A stretch of DNA of 64,000 nt from the NCBI RefSeq assembly GCF_023343835.1, contig NC_064437.1, forward strand, positions 816,001-880,000, given 5' to 3'. Below, piece by piece: positions 13,086 through 39,818 of this stretch (position 1 is the stretch's first letter; every line of letters starts with the position of its first letter). The notes below the pieces were generated by a model. That model had not been told where the DNA came from. It searched no databases and worked only from the letters and a program-made list of their open reading frames with translations. A program made the translations under genes and the position numbers. This stretch comes from Lagopus muta (taxonomy: Eukaryota > Chordata > Aves > Galliformes > Phasianidae).

Positions 13086-14992
13086 GATGGAGGTTCTATC
13101 CTGAGTAGATCTAGAGAACTCATGCAAATGTGACCCTGCCACTGCACCAGGTTTGCTTTGGGGTGTTCTTTCCTCCTTAGAGACTCAAGGCTCCTTGAGA
13201 ACTCTCAAGGGTGCCCAAACCCAGCAGCACTGGCTCTGCCCATGTAGCGCTGGGGAAGACCCAGCATCTGGGATGCAGAAAAGCTTCAGAGCTGCATCTG
13301 CTTGCAATTCATTTCCTGGGCATTAAATACTCATTTGGAAAGTGGATGCAATTTTCAGTCGGTGGCAAACAGGTATGGTTAACAACAAAAGTGTTCCTGA
13401 ACTCCCCAGTCCCCGGGCAATGAATTTTCATGCAGTCTTATTTCATTAGTGCTTTAAAGCCATAGGGGAGAAAGAAATTTCTGCAAGTGATCACCTTTAT
13501 GCAGCACATCTTCCTTCCCATAAGTGCCAGCAGCCATCTCCAGTCCCATGGCTGAGCATTGGACACAGCAGGAAAAGCAAGCAGGGCAGACAGCTGTGCA
13601 AATCTGTGCAAATCACAGGCATCCTGAACACCCTCTGCTCCAGCAGGGAGGCTGGGAGCAGTCCTGTGAGCTGCCTAATCAGCAAGGCAGGAAGTGTGGG
13701 GTTCTCTTCTGTCGGCGCTATGGAGAGCAAAGCAAGGTGCAGGAGTTACTGTGCACAACAGAGTAAATAAATACACCAGGTTTCCCAAATGTGCACAGTG
13801 AGCACATTAAGAGCTATATAAGGAGTTGCACCCCTGATTACTGGGTAGAGCTGTGGTCCTTACTGCAGCAGCTGTCTAAGGGATAAAGCCTATTTGCGGT
13901 GCAGACTTTTGGGAACACTCTCAGTTAACGATTTCCTACCACACTCCTAAAATAGCTGTTATTTCATACCAAATCTCCCCAACTTCTAGGCAGAAGGGGG
14001 GCAGCTCTGCTTTCCCTCCCCCCATGACATGCAGCCCTTGCCTCCCTCCCAGGCGCTGCTGGGCTCTGAAAGAAGGACTGAGCCCACAGAGCCTCCTGGC
14101 ACCCGGCACAGCAACCTGGGGAAGTTCTGCAGCTGCATAAATATTTTTCCTGCACAGTCAAACACAGACACTTTATCCTTCCTCAGCTCGGTGATAAAAA
14201 GCATGTTTTAAATAAACACAGCTTCGGACGGATGGGCTGTGTTTGCATGCTTCACGCCTCCCTTCATTCACTGGAGCACCGCAGGTGAGATCCCCCTGCT
14301 CAGCTCATCGTACACATGTGCAAAAACACACTGCACCATCCCAGACCCTTTTATGCAGTTACCTTCTGTTTTAAAAACTTGCTGCTTGTTAGAAGACAAC
14401 CTAGAAGACAGCTCTTGCTCTGTGTTTTCCTCATCCCTCCCTGATGCTGCAGGCTTCTGCTCCCACCGGCTGGAAGTGCTGCAGCCCGACATGAGCAGAC
14501 ACGCTCCAATTACAAACAACAAATTGGTTACTTGAGGAAACAGGCTTTTTCCACATTAAGGAGATATTCACAAACTGCTGCACATTTCAGAAAGTCTATT
14601 TATTTTCAGTCAGCAGCTGCAAAGTGATTTGCAAACAAATTTCAGCCTCACGTATGCTTGCAAACTGTTAAGTGCCAGTTCACACCAGGCGTTGTCCAGC
14701 AGCACTGTGCCAGCTCCGGTCACAGGCTCAGATCTTTGCACATCACTGCCATCAGGTATTAATGTAGATCTTTATATGCTTGTTTGGCAAAGAAAGCCTC
14801 CAGCTTGCTCATGTGCCAAGATGAACACGTGCCAGCTCCAATAAAGCAGGGAAGCTAGCATTAGCACTGAGCAGTGAAGCATATGGCTGCGATAGGGGTG
14901 AAGACGTGGGTTTGCATCTTGGGACAGTCCTGCACGCATTTGCACCGCATCTCTGAGGGCAGAGGAGGTGTAGTCTCATGTGAAAACTTTAA
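13086..14992. other. Intergenic DNA, nothing recognised
   Basis: 1.9 kb with no gene, repeat family or RNA gene that I can name. Confidence 0.55.
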
Positions 14993-15150
14993 TCATAGAA
15001 TCACAGCATGGCCTGGGTTGCAAAGGAGCACAGTGCTCATCAGTCCCAACCCTCTGCTATGCGCAGGGTCGCCAACCAGCAGACCAGGCTGCCCAGAGCC
15101 ACATCCAGCCTGGCCTTGAATGCCTGCAGGGATCACAAACCTCCGTGGGC
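14993..15150 (-). repeat. CR1 LINE fragment
   Basis: CATAGAATCACAGCATGGCC followed by GGTTG, then CAGGCTGCCCAGAGCCACAT and CCAGCCTGGCCTTGAATGCC. It is the same subfamily as the copies at 20063 and 22793. Confidence 0.9.
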
Positions 15151-16120
15151 AAAGGATGCTGCAGAGCTGAAGGAGGTTTGGCTGGAGAGCTGAAGAGCCC
15201 CTGCACAGCTGATGAGTCAAGGGCAGTTAAAAAACAGCTGTTACAGCAGTCCTTAGTGTGTTATTAGGGCATGAATAGCCCTGGATAGAAGACTGGGTAA
15301 TATCGAGCACTGAAGATCTCCTTAAACATGCTGTTTGAATATTTCTGTCTGAAACTACATGTGTTTTAATACCTATGTTGAAATATATCAGTTTAAGTGC
15401 TACAAATGACATTATGAGGATGGGGCATCCACATCCAGACGTGCCACAGACATCCCCAGATCATCAGGCTGGGCAGTGCACGCAGAGCTGGGCTGCAGCC
15501 CTGGAGAGCCCAGTGGGACTTTGAGGAGCATTTCCATTGCCCTGAAATAGAAGAGAATCACCGTGGGCTCCCTTGGGCTGCTGACACCGATCGTCTCATC
15601 TCGAGTGCTGCAGACCAAGGACAGCTGCCCAGAACAAACAACTCCTGTTCCAATAGATTTGAAGATGAATCATCCGCATTATTTTTAGCAGATCATTAAG
15701 GGCTGACAGCAGAATTTGCAAACTGTGGGTTTCTTTATTCATCTTAGCATAACCTTTTAAAGAAAACATTAACTGGGATTTAGTACAAAGGAAATCCAAG
15801 GACTGGAAATAGCACTTCTGAGTTTTACAATGGCAGTGAGATTCGACAGAAGACACCTCGTGCCAATCTCCTGCTCACCACTCCCACTTAGCTCGTAGCT
15901 GAACCAATGCAGGTGAGAGGCTTTATGCAAAAAGCACCAGGGGTGGGATTCATCTTCGTGCCATCAATGTTCACTCATCTTGTGCAGGGAAGCTGCACCA
16001 GGTGGGGGATTCCCAAAATGAGTTTTACAAAGACCCAATAAGCTGCTTATTGAATAATTCAGCCCAGAGAAGAGGATGGTGAGGGGAGGCTTCATGGCAG
16101 CGCTACAGATCTTTGCAGCC
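15151..16120. other. Intergenic DNA, nothing recognised
   Basis: About 1 kb between two CR1 copies, with no recognised feature. Confidence 0.55.
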
Positions 16121-16129
16121 CTACAGTTC

Positions 16130-16412
16130 CTCATGGCCCTACAGCCTCACAGGGAGTGCAGGGGCAGCGCTGAGCTCTGCTCTGTGTGACAGCAGCAGGG
16201 CCCGAGGGCACAGTGTGGATCTGTGTCAGAGGAGGGTCAGGTGGGGATGAGGGTGCTGGGCACGGCCCCGAGCTGCTGGAGCTCAGGGATCACTGGGACT
16301 CCGCTCTCAGCCGTGGGGTTTGGGTTTTGGGAAGCTGTGCACGGAGCTGGGGTTTGGACTCGATGTGCATCCCTTCCAAGCCAGGATGTTCTTTGGTTCT
16401 GTAATTCCTGGA
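16130..16412 (+). repeat. CR1 LINE 3' fragment
   Basis: GGGCAGCGCTGAGCTCTGCT, then GTGTCAGAGGAGGGTCAG, ending GGTTTGGACTCGATGTGCAT, CCCTTCCAAGCC and a TTCTGTAATT tail. This follows the usual order of the CR1 3' region. Confidence 0.8.
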
Positions 16413-19400
16413 GTCTAATCATCTCTCAGCAGCCACTTCTCTTTCACCACAACTCGGCGCTGTGAATGCTGTTCTCAGAACAAAACCCAGCAGAACATCT
16501 GGTGAATTGTCTGAAAGCTGAGCAGAGCTGGCGCAGTCCCAGGGCCCTTCCAACTGCCCCACCACCCCACCACTGAGCTGCTGCCCCGTTCCCTGCTTCT
16601 CAGCCTCCCAATGGAGCACACCGTCCCCTTCACTAATAGGACCACTGCAACTCGCTTCTCACTGGGTAATTAACAGACTGGCTGCCCACAGCAATGCTGA
16701 CAATTGATGAAAATCCACACCTGTCATCCCCTCTGCGTCCCTGTATTTCATTATCAGGATCCCAGCACAAACACATCCATACATGGATGCAAACAGCACT
16801 CTCTGGACAATGATGGAGTGGATGGCACTGCTCCTGACGGGGTGGTGACACTCCTTACAAGAAGCAGACACGGCCACACAACACTGCTGGGACCAGGCTG
16901 TGCTGCTGCCATGGATGGACACACACCTTTGTGCTGTGGGTGGGATGTGGGAGCTGCACAGCACTGGGCCCTCCTCTGCTCCAAGTCTTGTGATGGCTTT
17001 GTTTTTTTTTTTGCCTCGAAGGATGGATTTAACATGGAGCAAATTGAGTGCATCCTTTGCTGCAAATGCAAGCATTTGTTTGTTTGAGCCCTAGGGATTT
17101 TTCACGAATTGTATTGGGCCCAGTGATCCAGCTGGCATGGAGTTTGCTCAAGATAAAAGAAAGCCAAACATAGACTTCAGAATGGTTTTCATTAAAAACA
17201 GAAAAAAAAAAACATGATTAGGGATGAGGAGTGACTTTTCCCTTCTGAAAATGATGGGTCACCTGCTGAGAGCAGTGTGGGATGCACTGCCACAGGGACG
17301 TGGGAGCAGGACAGCAGTGCCTGCCAGGGGGTGGGCTCCCCACACCCCCAGACTTGGCCAAGAACACCAACAAGCCCCAAAGGCTGCAGCCTTCCTGCTG
17401 CAATGAGGGCTGGGCACTGGGAAATCTGAGGCGGATGGAGAGAATGGAGGTGGATGGAGGGACCGATCTGCTCATGAGAGCTGCGGCTATTGCTTGCAGA
17501 TGTCACTTCACCAGGAAATTCAGCAAATTGCTTTTGGTGTGGAAGCCCTCATGTAGGATTTGATATGAAGAACTGAACCTGTATCAAAACAAGCCTTTGG
17601 AAAAGGCAGCACCATCAGCTAACAGCCATGGCTGAAGGAGGACAGCAGCAGAGTTCTCTGGGTACGGGCAGCCCTGGATGAAAGGCAGGGAGGAACAGAG
17701 AAAAGGAGGCAGCTTTGCCTGAGGGTTTCAGCATCCCAGGTTAAATTTTGTGTCCCTTTAAACAATAATGGATTTCTTTGGGGAAGGCAGTTCTTAAGGG
17801 GAGAGGAGTGAATCAGTTTCTGTGGAAGCAAACAGGTGAGCTCCAGGTGCTAAGCAGAAGCAATAAGCAGAGGGAACACCCACAGAGCACGCATGGCACC
17901 TTCAGCTGCTGAAAGAAAGACGCAGCTGCTTTGTGTTTGGCATAAGGGAGGCTCAGCAGCTTAGAACAGACATTTAATAATAACACAAAGTGCATTTCAG
18001 AGATGAAAGAATAAAAGGGATTTAACAGAGCTAAGTCACAAAGCTCTGTAGCTTCATTTTTCATGTGAGGTTGCGGCATGTGAGACATGGGTGACACAGA
18101 GGCTGCAGGAGGAAGCAGAGAGAGGCAGCTGTGGAGCCAGGCCAGGCAGAACGCCTTGCACTGATCATCGTTCAGCTGCTATGTCATGAGAGCAGTGGGC
18201 AGATACAGACTCCAAGCTGAACCTGCAGAAGACCTCAGCTGCCTCAGAACCTGAAGCTGTGGGATGACACAGTGAGTCTGAGGGGAGCAGCTCCCATCTG
18301 AAAGGCAGTACGCTAAAGTTCAGTGAGCAAAATACTGGGAATCTGCGAAAGCTTTTAAGATTTGGGATGTTTGATTGTTTTGGCGTGTCCTTAGGTCATT
18401 CTCTAACTTGCTTCCATCCGTAATCACCCTCTTTTCTATTTTGCTTACAAGCAGAAGCATCCCAATTTGACTTCCTAAGATAGTTCACACTTCAGGCAAA
18501 TGTTTGTTTTCATATCTCAAACCTTTTGAATTTTATATTCAAGCTTCCCATTTCCAGTCTTGACACATCGCTGAGACGAGCTGTGAATTTGCTGCTGGCT
18601 GAAATCACTCTCCAGAAGTAAGCACACAAATCCTGACATGGAGCCTGGGAACAGACAGCACTGCCGTGCCTCCGGCGGGTCTGTTTCTGCTCTTCTCCAT
18701 GGATCCGAGTGGAAGAATTCCTTTTACGTTCATCTGTCCTCATGGAAGCTCAAAAGAGGAGAAGAGAGAAATGATTAATATAATCTAAATATAAAGATTT
18801 TCTTCATTCTCAGAGCCTGTGACACGCTCTCTTGGGAAATGCTCCCATGTGAAATGGAATTTTGTTCCATTCTTTGGAAATCCAGTATTCTTTTTGTGAA
18901 ACGTGTGAAGTTTTCAAAGCCAACTTCAAGCAGTAATTACTGTGTCACTCGTGGTGCCATGGTGAGAACTCAGCAGATGCCTTGGAAATATGGGCAGACA
19001 TGCAAACATCACAAACATTGTGCAGCTTCCCAGCCAGCAAGGAGGGAAGCTCTCCAGCCCAAATGCGCTCCCATTCCTTGGGGCTGGGCTGCAAAGAGGT
19101 GCTTTGCCTGCATATCACAAGGAAACCTTGCCAACCTCTCACAGTGTCCAGAAACAAGAACAGTGTGATGAGACTCTGCTGAGGTTGCGTGGTACCTGCT
19201 CATTAAATGAGGCTTTTAATCAGACCAGGGGGCTGTGAGCAGTGGGCATGTTCCTATTCCTTATACGGGAGCCATGAGGATCCTTTCCAGCTCCTCTGCC
19301 AAAGATGAATCTGCAATGAGTTTACTGGTGCAGCACAAAGGCCTCAACTGCACAGAGCAGGCTGCAGCAGCACTGTTTTACTGGGTGAGAGTTGTGCAAA

Positions 19401-20062
19401 CCCAAATAAATTGATTGTGGGCAGTTACTTGAAGCAGTTCACAGCAAAGTACGTCTGAGAGACAGGCAGGATTTGGTCCTTGCTGCAGACGACAGTCTGA
19501 ACATTGTGCTGCTGGGACTTGAATAAATATTGCCAAAAGAACATCACATTTCTTAATAGGTAGAATGCAGCTCTGACCTGGATTTACAGCCTGGCACAGG
19601 GAGCAAAGGTGCCCCATTTCTCAGAGAACCTTTCATCTGCATTTTCTTGTGCTCCTTAGAAAATTACAGATTTGGGATCCAACAAAGAGTTCAGAAATAC
19701 ACTTTAAAAATTTTCCATAGTTTTAATAACTCTAGTCTTCTTAAATCATGAGAAAGATGCCGATTTTCCCATTCAGGAGGTCTGGTAATTTACAAACCAG
19801 CTCAATGCAAACACAAGCCAAGGAGCTGCAGGGACACAGCCCACAAGGAACCCAACCTGAGCCCTTCTCTTCAGCTTCTTTAGTAATTCTAGATAGCAAA
19901 GTAGACGCACCACTGTAAATTTGTTAAGAGCAGCATGCTCACTGCTCCACATTCACCCTACATTTCTGTATTTCTGTTGGCCCAACCTATGAAAAGAATG
20001 AGAGGAAATGGCAGAGTCCTCTCTGATTTCTGAAGGCTATAAATGTCCCTGCTCATCGCTTC
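16413..20062. other. Intergenic DNA, nothing recognised
   Basis: 3.6 kb with short A/T runs (near 17000 and 17200). No gene, RNA gene or repeat family recognised. Confidence 0.55.
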
Positions 20063-20225
20063 ATAGAATGGCCTGGGTTGCACAGGAGCACAACGCTCAT
20101 CAGTTCCAACCCCTGCTGTGTGCAGGTCCCAACCAGCAGCCCAGGCTGCCCAGAGCCACATCCAGCCTGGCCTTGGATGCCTGCAGGGATGGGGCATCCA
20201 CAGCCTCCTTGGGCAGCTTGTTCCA
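20063..20225 (-). repeat. CR1 LINE fragment
   Basis: CATAGAATGGCCTGGGTTGC, then CAGCCCAGGCTGCCCAGAGC and GGGGCATCCACAGCCTCCTT. It is the inverted 3' end of the common avian CR1. Confidence 0.92.
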
Positions 20226-22792
20226 CTTCCAGCTCATTCATATTCACTCTCTCAAGGACCACACACACTTCTGCAGGCAAACGAATGCTCACTGCTGATA
20301 GATCAGGTACTCCATCCCTCACACTTGACTTCCTTCCACTCTGAAGCACTGCCACAGCATTGCAGGATTCCACGCAATGGGATGGGGACACAGCTCCAAT
20401 CCCAAGCTCACCCCGCACAGCACCTGGGCCCACTGACCTCAGGGTCCCTCAGCTGGTGCCCGTGGTGTGGGTTTGCTGAGCTGTGGCTGAGCAACAGCCT
20501 GCTGCTGCCATCCTATGCTGCACAACCTTTGGGCAGGACATGGGAGGATGTTTACCCAAAGGGAGCTGACAAAGTGAACATGGCACTGGCAAGTCAGCTG
20601 CCATGCATGACAGAGGGTAAAATAATTATGAAGTGCTTCTCGGCCTTATACTCGTTCTAGGGCTCCCCGAAGGCAGGGCTGCAGTGGTGAGCAAGCTGTG
20701 CTAACACAGGACTGCCCTCGCCTTGCTGGAGCAGACGCCCATGGCAGCAGTGAGCACGCAGGATGTTGCACAGCAGCCCTGTGCTGCCCTGACCTGCAGC
20801 ACTGCATGCAGGGGGTCCGTGGGGCTGCCAGGGCCTGCACTCACTGAGCATCATCATGGAGATGGAAAGTATGCACTTGACATTTCCTACATATATGAGT
20901 TTACATAATTATGACAAATAGCAGATTTCAATTACGGCAACTTTCCTGTAAGTAAAAGCTTGCAGTTTCTAAGAACTGTTCTGAGTAATGTGCTGCGGCT
21001 CTTGGCTGCGCTGCGACTGGAAAACAAAAAAGCCCTCCATCAAAACACTGCAAATGTGACAGCGGCCAAAAAGCACCAAAAAGAGGTCAAGTTTGGGGAA
21101 TCCGGGGCTGGGAGGGATTGCAGGAGCTGTGGGCTCCTCTCACGGCCCCAGCACTGCATGCTGTGCAGGAGGACAGGCAGCAGGGCAGGACAGGTCCCCC
21201 ACTTCGTTCCTAATGCCATTAGGCCACTCTGCAGCACTCGTCTCCTCTGCCCAGATGCTCTCAAATTGTCCTTGTTCTTAGGGCCAAGCTCTATACAATC
21301 ATTTTCTGGGGAGCAAATGCAATTTCTCTTCAATAGGAGTGCAGTCTGGGACCCAACATAAAAGAAGAACTTTCCCTTGAAGTGTAATGCAATCTGAAGC
21401 CACATGTCCAAAATCTAATCAGAGGATGAAAGTCTCCCTTTTACCTTCAGAGAGAATGTTCTGTGAAACACTGGACAGATCACGATTCACCCACTGAACT
21501 CCAGCTCTGCTGGAGTATTTGTCAGACACCCTCACTTATTTTGCCTATTTCAAAGCATTCTCATTTGCTGTCAGTATCCCACCTTTATCACATTTGTCAC
21601 TTAGCTGGTCTCACCTCTTGCACCAGGTTCTGTGTCATTTACAGCGTCACGGAATGATTTATTCTGAGACAAATCCATTGCAGAAATGTCCATGGTGAAA
21701 TACACGTGATGGTTTCCTCGGTCCTCACCTCGGTGGCCTCAGAACTGGCAGTTGGGAAGCTCATTTTGTTCTCCAGTTTAAGCAGATTAGAAGAGGTGAG
21801 GACTCTATGATGGAGGCATTTGCAGGAGAGCTCGGGAAAGGCCCTGGCTGGCCAGCGGCATCACCAGATTGCAGCCATGAGAACATTGGCACACAGCACA
21901 GCCAATGCATCCGCCGCCCTCTGCCAGGCTCCACCTGGGGCACCTCAGCACTTCTTTTTTTAAATACATATGAAAGACAGCCAAAGAAACTCTATTGTCT
22001 CCAGACTATGATCACTTCTTAAGAAGCAAAAACCACTTCTGTGCAAGCCAGCCTCATGTCTTTTCCAGTTATGAAGTTATGAAAAGAAACAAAGAAGGGG
22101 AGTGCTTGTCCTCCTCTTGTCATTGCCAAAACACAACAATATAGAGCAGAAGGAAGAGCGAATAACCCACCACAGCTGTATCTTCTGTCTTCCAGGTAGC
22201 AAAGCAGATCAATACTTACAAAACTGTACCCATAGTTACATATAAAAAGAATTATTTGCTGATGTCCTTCCCTTGAAATCAATGTCATAATGTCAAATTA
22301 TGCTTTTATGCTTAAGGTCAAATATATGTATATCCTGACAGCTCAGTAGCAATGTTTATCCTGCTAAAGTCAATGGACAGCTATCTACGATGTCTCACTC
22401 TCCTTCCAGACAGGTTAGCAGAGAATGAATCATAATTAACACTTCTAGGGCTAAGATGCAAATGAATGTGTTTCATCTAAACTCGCTTTTGAACAGCTGA
22501 TGAGAGAGAAGTCATCAAGCAGCATTTCCTATCAGTTCCCATTAGGAAAATGAAAGAGAAGAAAAAGCACAGCCCAAGCCTGGCTCAGAAAGCTGGCTCA
22601 GAAAGCTGGTGGGCCTGAGCCCGGCGTGGATGCTGCCAAAGGCCACAGCAGCAGCTCTGTGCAGCACAGCCCTCATCTGCAATTAGGTGCCCTTCTGTGA
22701 GTCACTCTCCTGCCCGAGGGAAAGCCTTGCTTGCCTGAACACTGCAGTTAGCATGGTAAGCTGTTACACATCAGAATTCCTATTTCTCAACA
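20226..22792. other. Intergenic DNA, nothing recognised
   Basis: 2.6 kb, becoming AT-rich towards 22.4 kb. No gene or repeat family recognised. Confidence 0.55.
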
Positions 22793-22930
22793 GAAGGAGC
22801 ACAATGCTCATCATCCCCAACACCCTGCTGTGTGCAGGTCACCAGCCAGCAGACCAGAGCCCAGAGCCACATCCAGCCTGGCCTTCAGGGATGGGGCATC
22901 CACAGCCTCCTTGGGCAGCCTGTTCCAGTG
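22793..22930 (-). repeat. CR1 LINE fragment, 3' tip missing
   Basis: AGGAGCACAATGCTCATCAT through GGGGCATCCACAGCCTCCTT and GGGCAGCCTGTTCC, matching the 20063-20225 copy but without its first bases and with an internal deletion. Confidence 0.85.
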
Positions 22931-23728
22931 TCTATCAATGATGTCATTTTCCTATAACAGAATTTAAACAGATTGAGGGTCACTTCATCAATTGATCCAG
23001 AATGCAAGCAGCATACCCAAATACCACAACAAGAATATATCAGAGAGATCCAAAGTGTATTTTAATCAGAACAATCCTAACTCTAAAAACCAAATATTAG
23101 CACTATTATTATTATATTTTTTTAAGTCAGAGAATCACCTTTATAAAGTTACCACTATTTACCAGGTATTGAATTCTGCTTCAGTATTTCACACAATCTC
23201 ATGAGGTGAAAAACTACTAAACCAGATTTCAGAAGCTCATTTAAAAAAAAAATCTAAATGTTATCAGCAATATTGAGATTAAACTCTTGGATTAGAAGAG
23301 ACGAGAAGAACACAATTTTGCATCCCAAAGAGCAGAAACAAACCCTACTGAGCTAACACCCCTAAAGCATTAGTAAGGCAAATGAGAAACATCCATCTCC
23401 CTGGAGAGAAAATCATGACAATATTCCTGAGTGTGTCTCATAGCTGCTCTCAAACACAGGTTACTGACCCACCAGTTCCAAAGACAGAGGATTACAGCAC
23501 AGCAGAAACGGACACAGAGAACAGCACAGGATTCCTATCAAGGTGCAAAGCAATGTACAACCAGAATAGCATGGTACTACAAAGTGACAACTCCCCAGAA
23601 ATCCAGAGTTTGATTGAATAGATATCAGTTCTCAAAGGTATAGCAAAGAAAAATGTTAGCAATTTAATTTTCTGCATCATCTTCTTTAGATGTTTCAACG
23701 TCTAACTTCCAACTTCAGGTTTCAGCTG
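22931..23728. other. Region just beyond the CTH stop (3' UTR in part)
   Basis: AT-rich and non-repetitive. The part nearest 23728 should be CTH 3' UTR if exon 12 is right. No other gene recognised. Confidence 0.45.
23663..23668 (-). other. Candidate CTH poly(A) signal (ATTAAA)
   Basis: ATTAAA on the minus strand about 60 bases beyond the proposed stop, followed by a T-rich stretch. A second ATTAAA lies at 23061-23066. No AATAAA was seen on this strand between the stop and about 22.9 kb. Which signal is used cannot be told from sequence. Confidence 0.3.
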
Positions 23729-38788
<15,060 letters not shown>

Positions 38789-38894
38789 GACCGCGATCCG
38801 ACCGCTGCCGCTCCGGCCCCGCGCAGCCTCCCAGTCCTTCACGGCCGCGGCTCCGCCCGGGGGCACGGCGCATGAGGGGCGTCACCGCCCCCCG

Positions 38895-38901
38895 CCATTG
38901 G
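38895..38901 (-). promoter_or_regulatory. CCAAT box (NF-Y type) upstream of CTH
   Basis: CCAATGG on the minus strand, about 107 bases before the CTH start codon, with the extended NF-Y core. A GGGGCGGGG Sp1-type box lies about 30 bases further upstream. Confidence 0.5.
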
Positions 38902-38931
38902 CTCCGAGCCGCCGGGCAGCGCCCTCGCCGC

Positions 38932-38940
38932 GGGGCGGGG
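38932..38940 (+). promoter_or_regulatory. GC box (Sp/KLF type) upstream of CTH
   Basis: GGGGCGGGG on the plus strand within the CTH CpG island; such sites act in either orientation. It pairs with the CCAAT box as a typical TATA-less housekeeping promoter. Confidence 0.45.
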
Positions 38941-39147
38941 CAGCGCAGTTGGGCCGGGCTCCGGTCGGGGCTGGGCGCCGTGCGGCGGGGCTGGGAGGAG
39001 CGGGTGCGGAGAGCTGCGGCTGTAGAGGATGCGCGCTTAAAACGCAGAACGAGCTGCGCTTTTCCTCAGCTCCTCTTCTGTTTTCAGCGCGGTTTGCGCC
39101 GGACCGGGAGGAACAAGTGCTGGAGCTGCTCCGTGTGCTGCGCTGGG

Positions 39148-39153
39148 CACGTG
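39148..39153. promoter_or_regulatory. Palindromic E-box CACGTG upstream of CTH
   Basis: CACGTG about 360 bases upstream of the CTH start, at the edge of the CpG island. A second copy lies in intron 1 at 38294-38299. Such sites bind bHLH-ZIP factors (USF, MYC, MITF/TFE) or CLOCK-BMAL1; use here is not shown. Confidence 0.3.
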
Positions 39154-39294
39154 GCGGGGCCACATAGCAGCACCCAGCTCCTGCACGGCCTCGTGTGCAC
39201 AGCATGACAGGAAAGTCCCCCAAAAAGCCATTTCAGAAGTGCTGCCATAAAATATGACTGCTCTGTGGGCCGAATACAGCAGCTTGCATCTTGA

Positions 39295-39818
39295 GTACTG
39301 TGTCCAGGTCTGGAGCCCCAGTACAGCAAAGACAGGGGGCTGTTGGAGAGGGTCTAGAGAGCACAAAGACGGTCAGGGGGCTGGAGCAGCTCCTTTATGA
39401 AGAGAGGCTGAGGGAGCTGGGCTTGTTCAGCCTGGAGAAGGCTGCGGGGTGACCTCACTGCAGCCTTTAGTATCTAAAGGGAGCCTACAAACAGGAGGGG
39501 AGTCAACTCTGTGAAAGGGTTGATAACAGCAGGACAAGGGGAAATGGTTTGAAGTTGAGGGAGGGAAGGTTGAGGTTGGATGCCAGGGGGAAGTTCTTTA
39601 CAGAGAGAGTGTTGAGGTGCTGGAACAGCTGCCCAGAGAGGCTGTGACGCCCTGTCCATCCCTGGAGGTGTTCAAGGCCAGGTTGGATGGGGCCCTGGGC
39701 AGCCTGGGCTGGTGTGAAATGGGGAGGTTGGTGGCCCTGTGAAATGTGGAGTATGTGGCAGGGGGTTGGAGCTTCATGATCCTTGGGGTCCCTTCCAACC
39801 CTGGCCATTCTGTGATTG
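39295..39818 (+). repeat. CR1 LINE, 524-base copy upstream of CTH
   Basis: Well-preserved CR1 3' region from GTACTGTGTCCAGGTCTGGA to the CCATTCTGTGATTG tail. It is the inverted partner of 37553-38083, with the CTH promoter and exon 1 in the 1.2 kb between them. Confidence 0.95.

Noticed and set aside
12815-13147. Long frames of His-Pro-Ile-Pro-Ser or Met-Gly-Trp-Asp repeats
   Set aside because: They are translations of the (GGGAT)n microsatellite, open in several frames only because the repeat lacks stop codons.
1-23728. Search for the next gene downstream of CTH (PTGER3 in human)
   Set aside because: No receptor transmembrane exons or other coding exons could be found. In human that gene is hundreds of kilobases away, so its absence here is expected.
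38789-38866. N-terminal extension of CTH starting at 38866
   Set aside because: The codon there is GTG on the minus strand, not ATG. The first in-frame ATG is at 38788 and matches the human start. An ATG at 38873 is in another frame and probably lies upstream of the transcription start.
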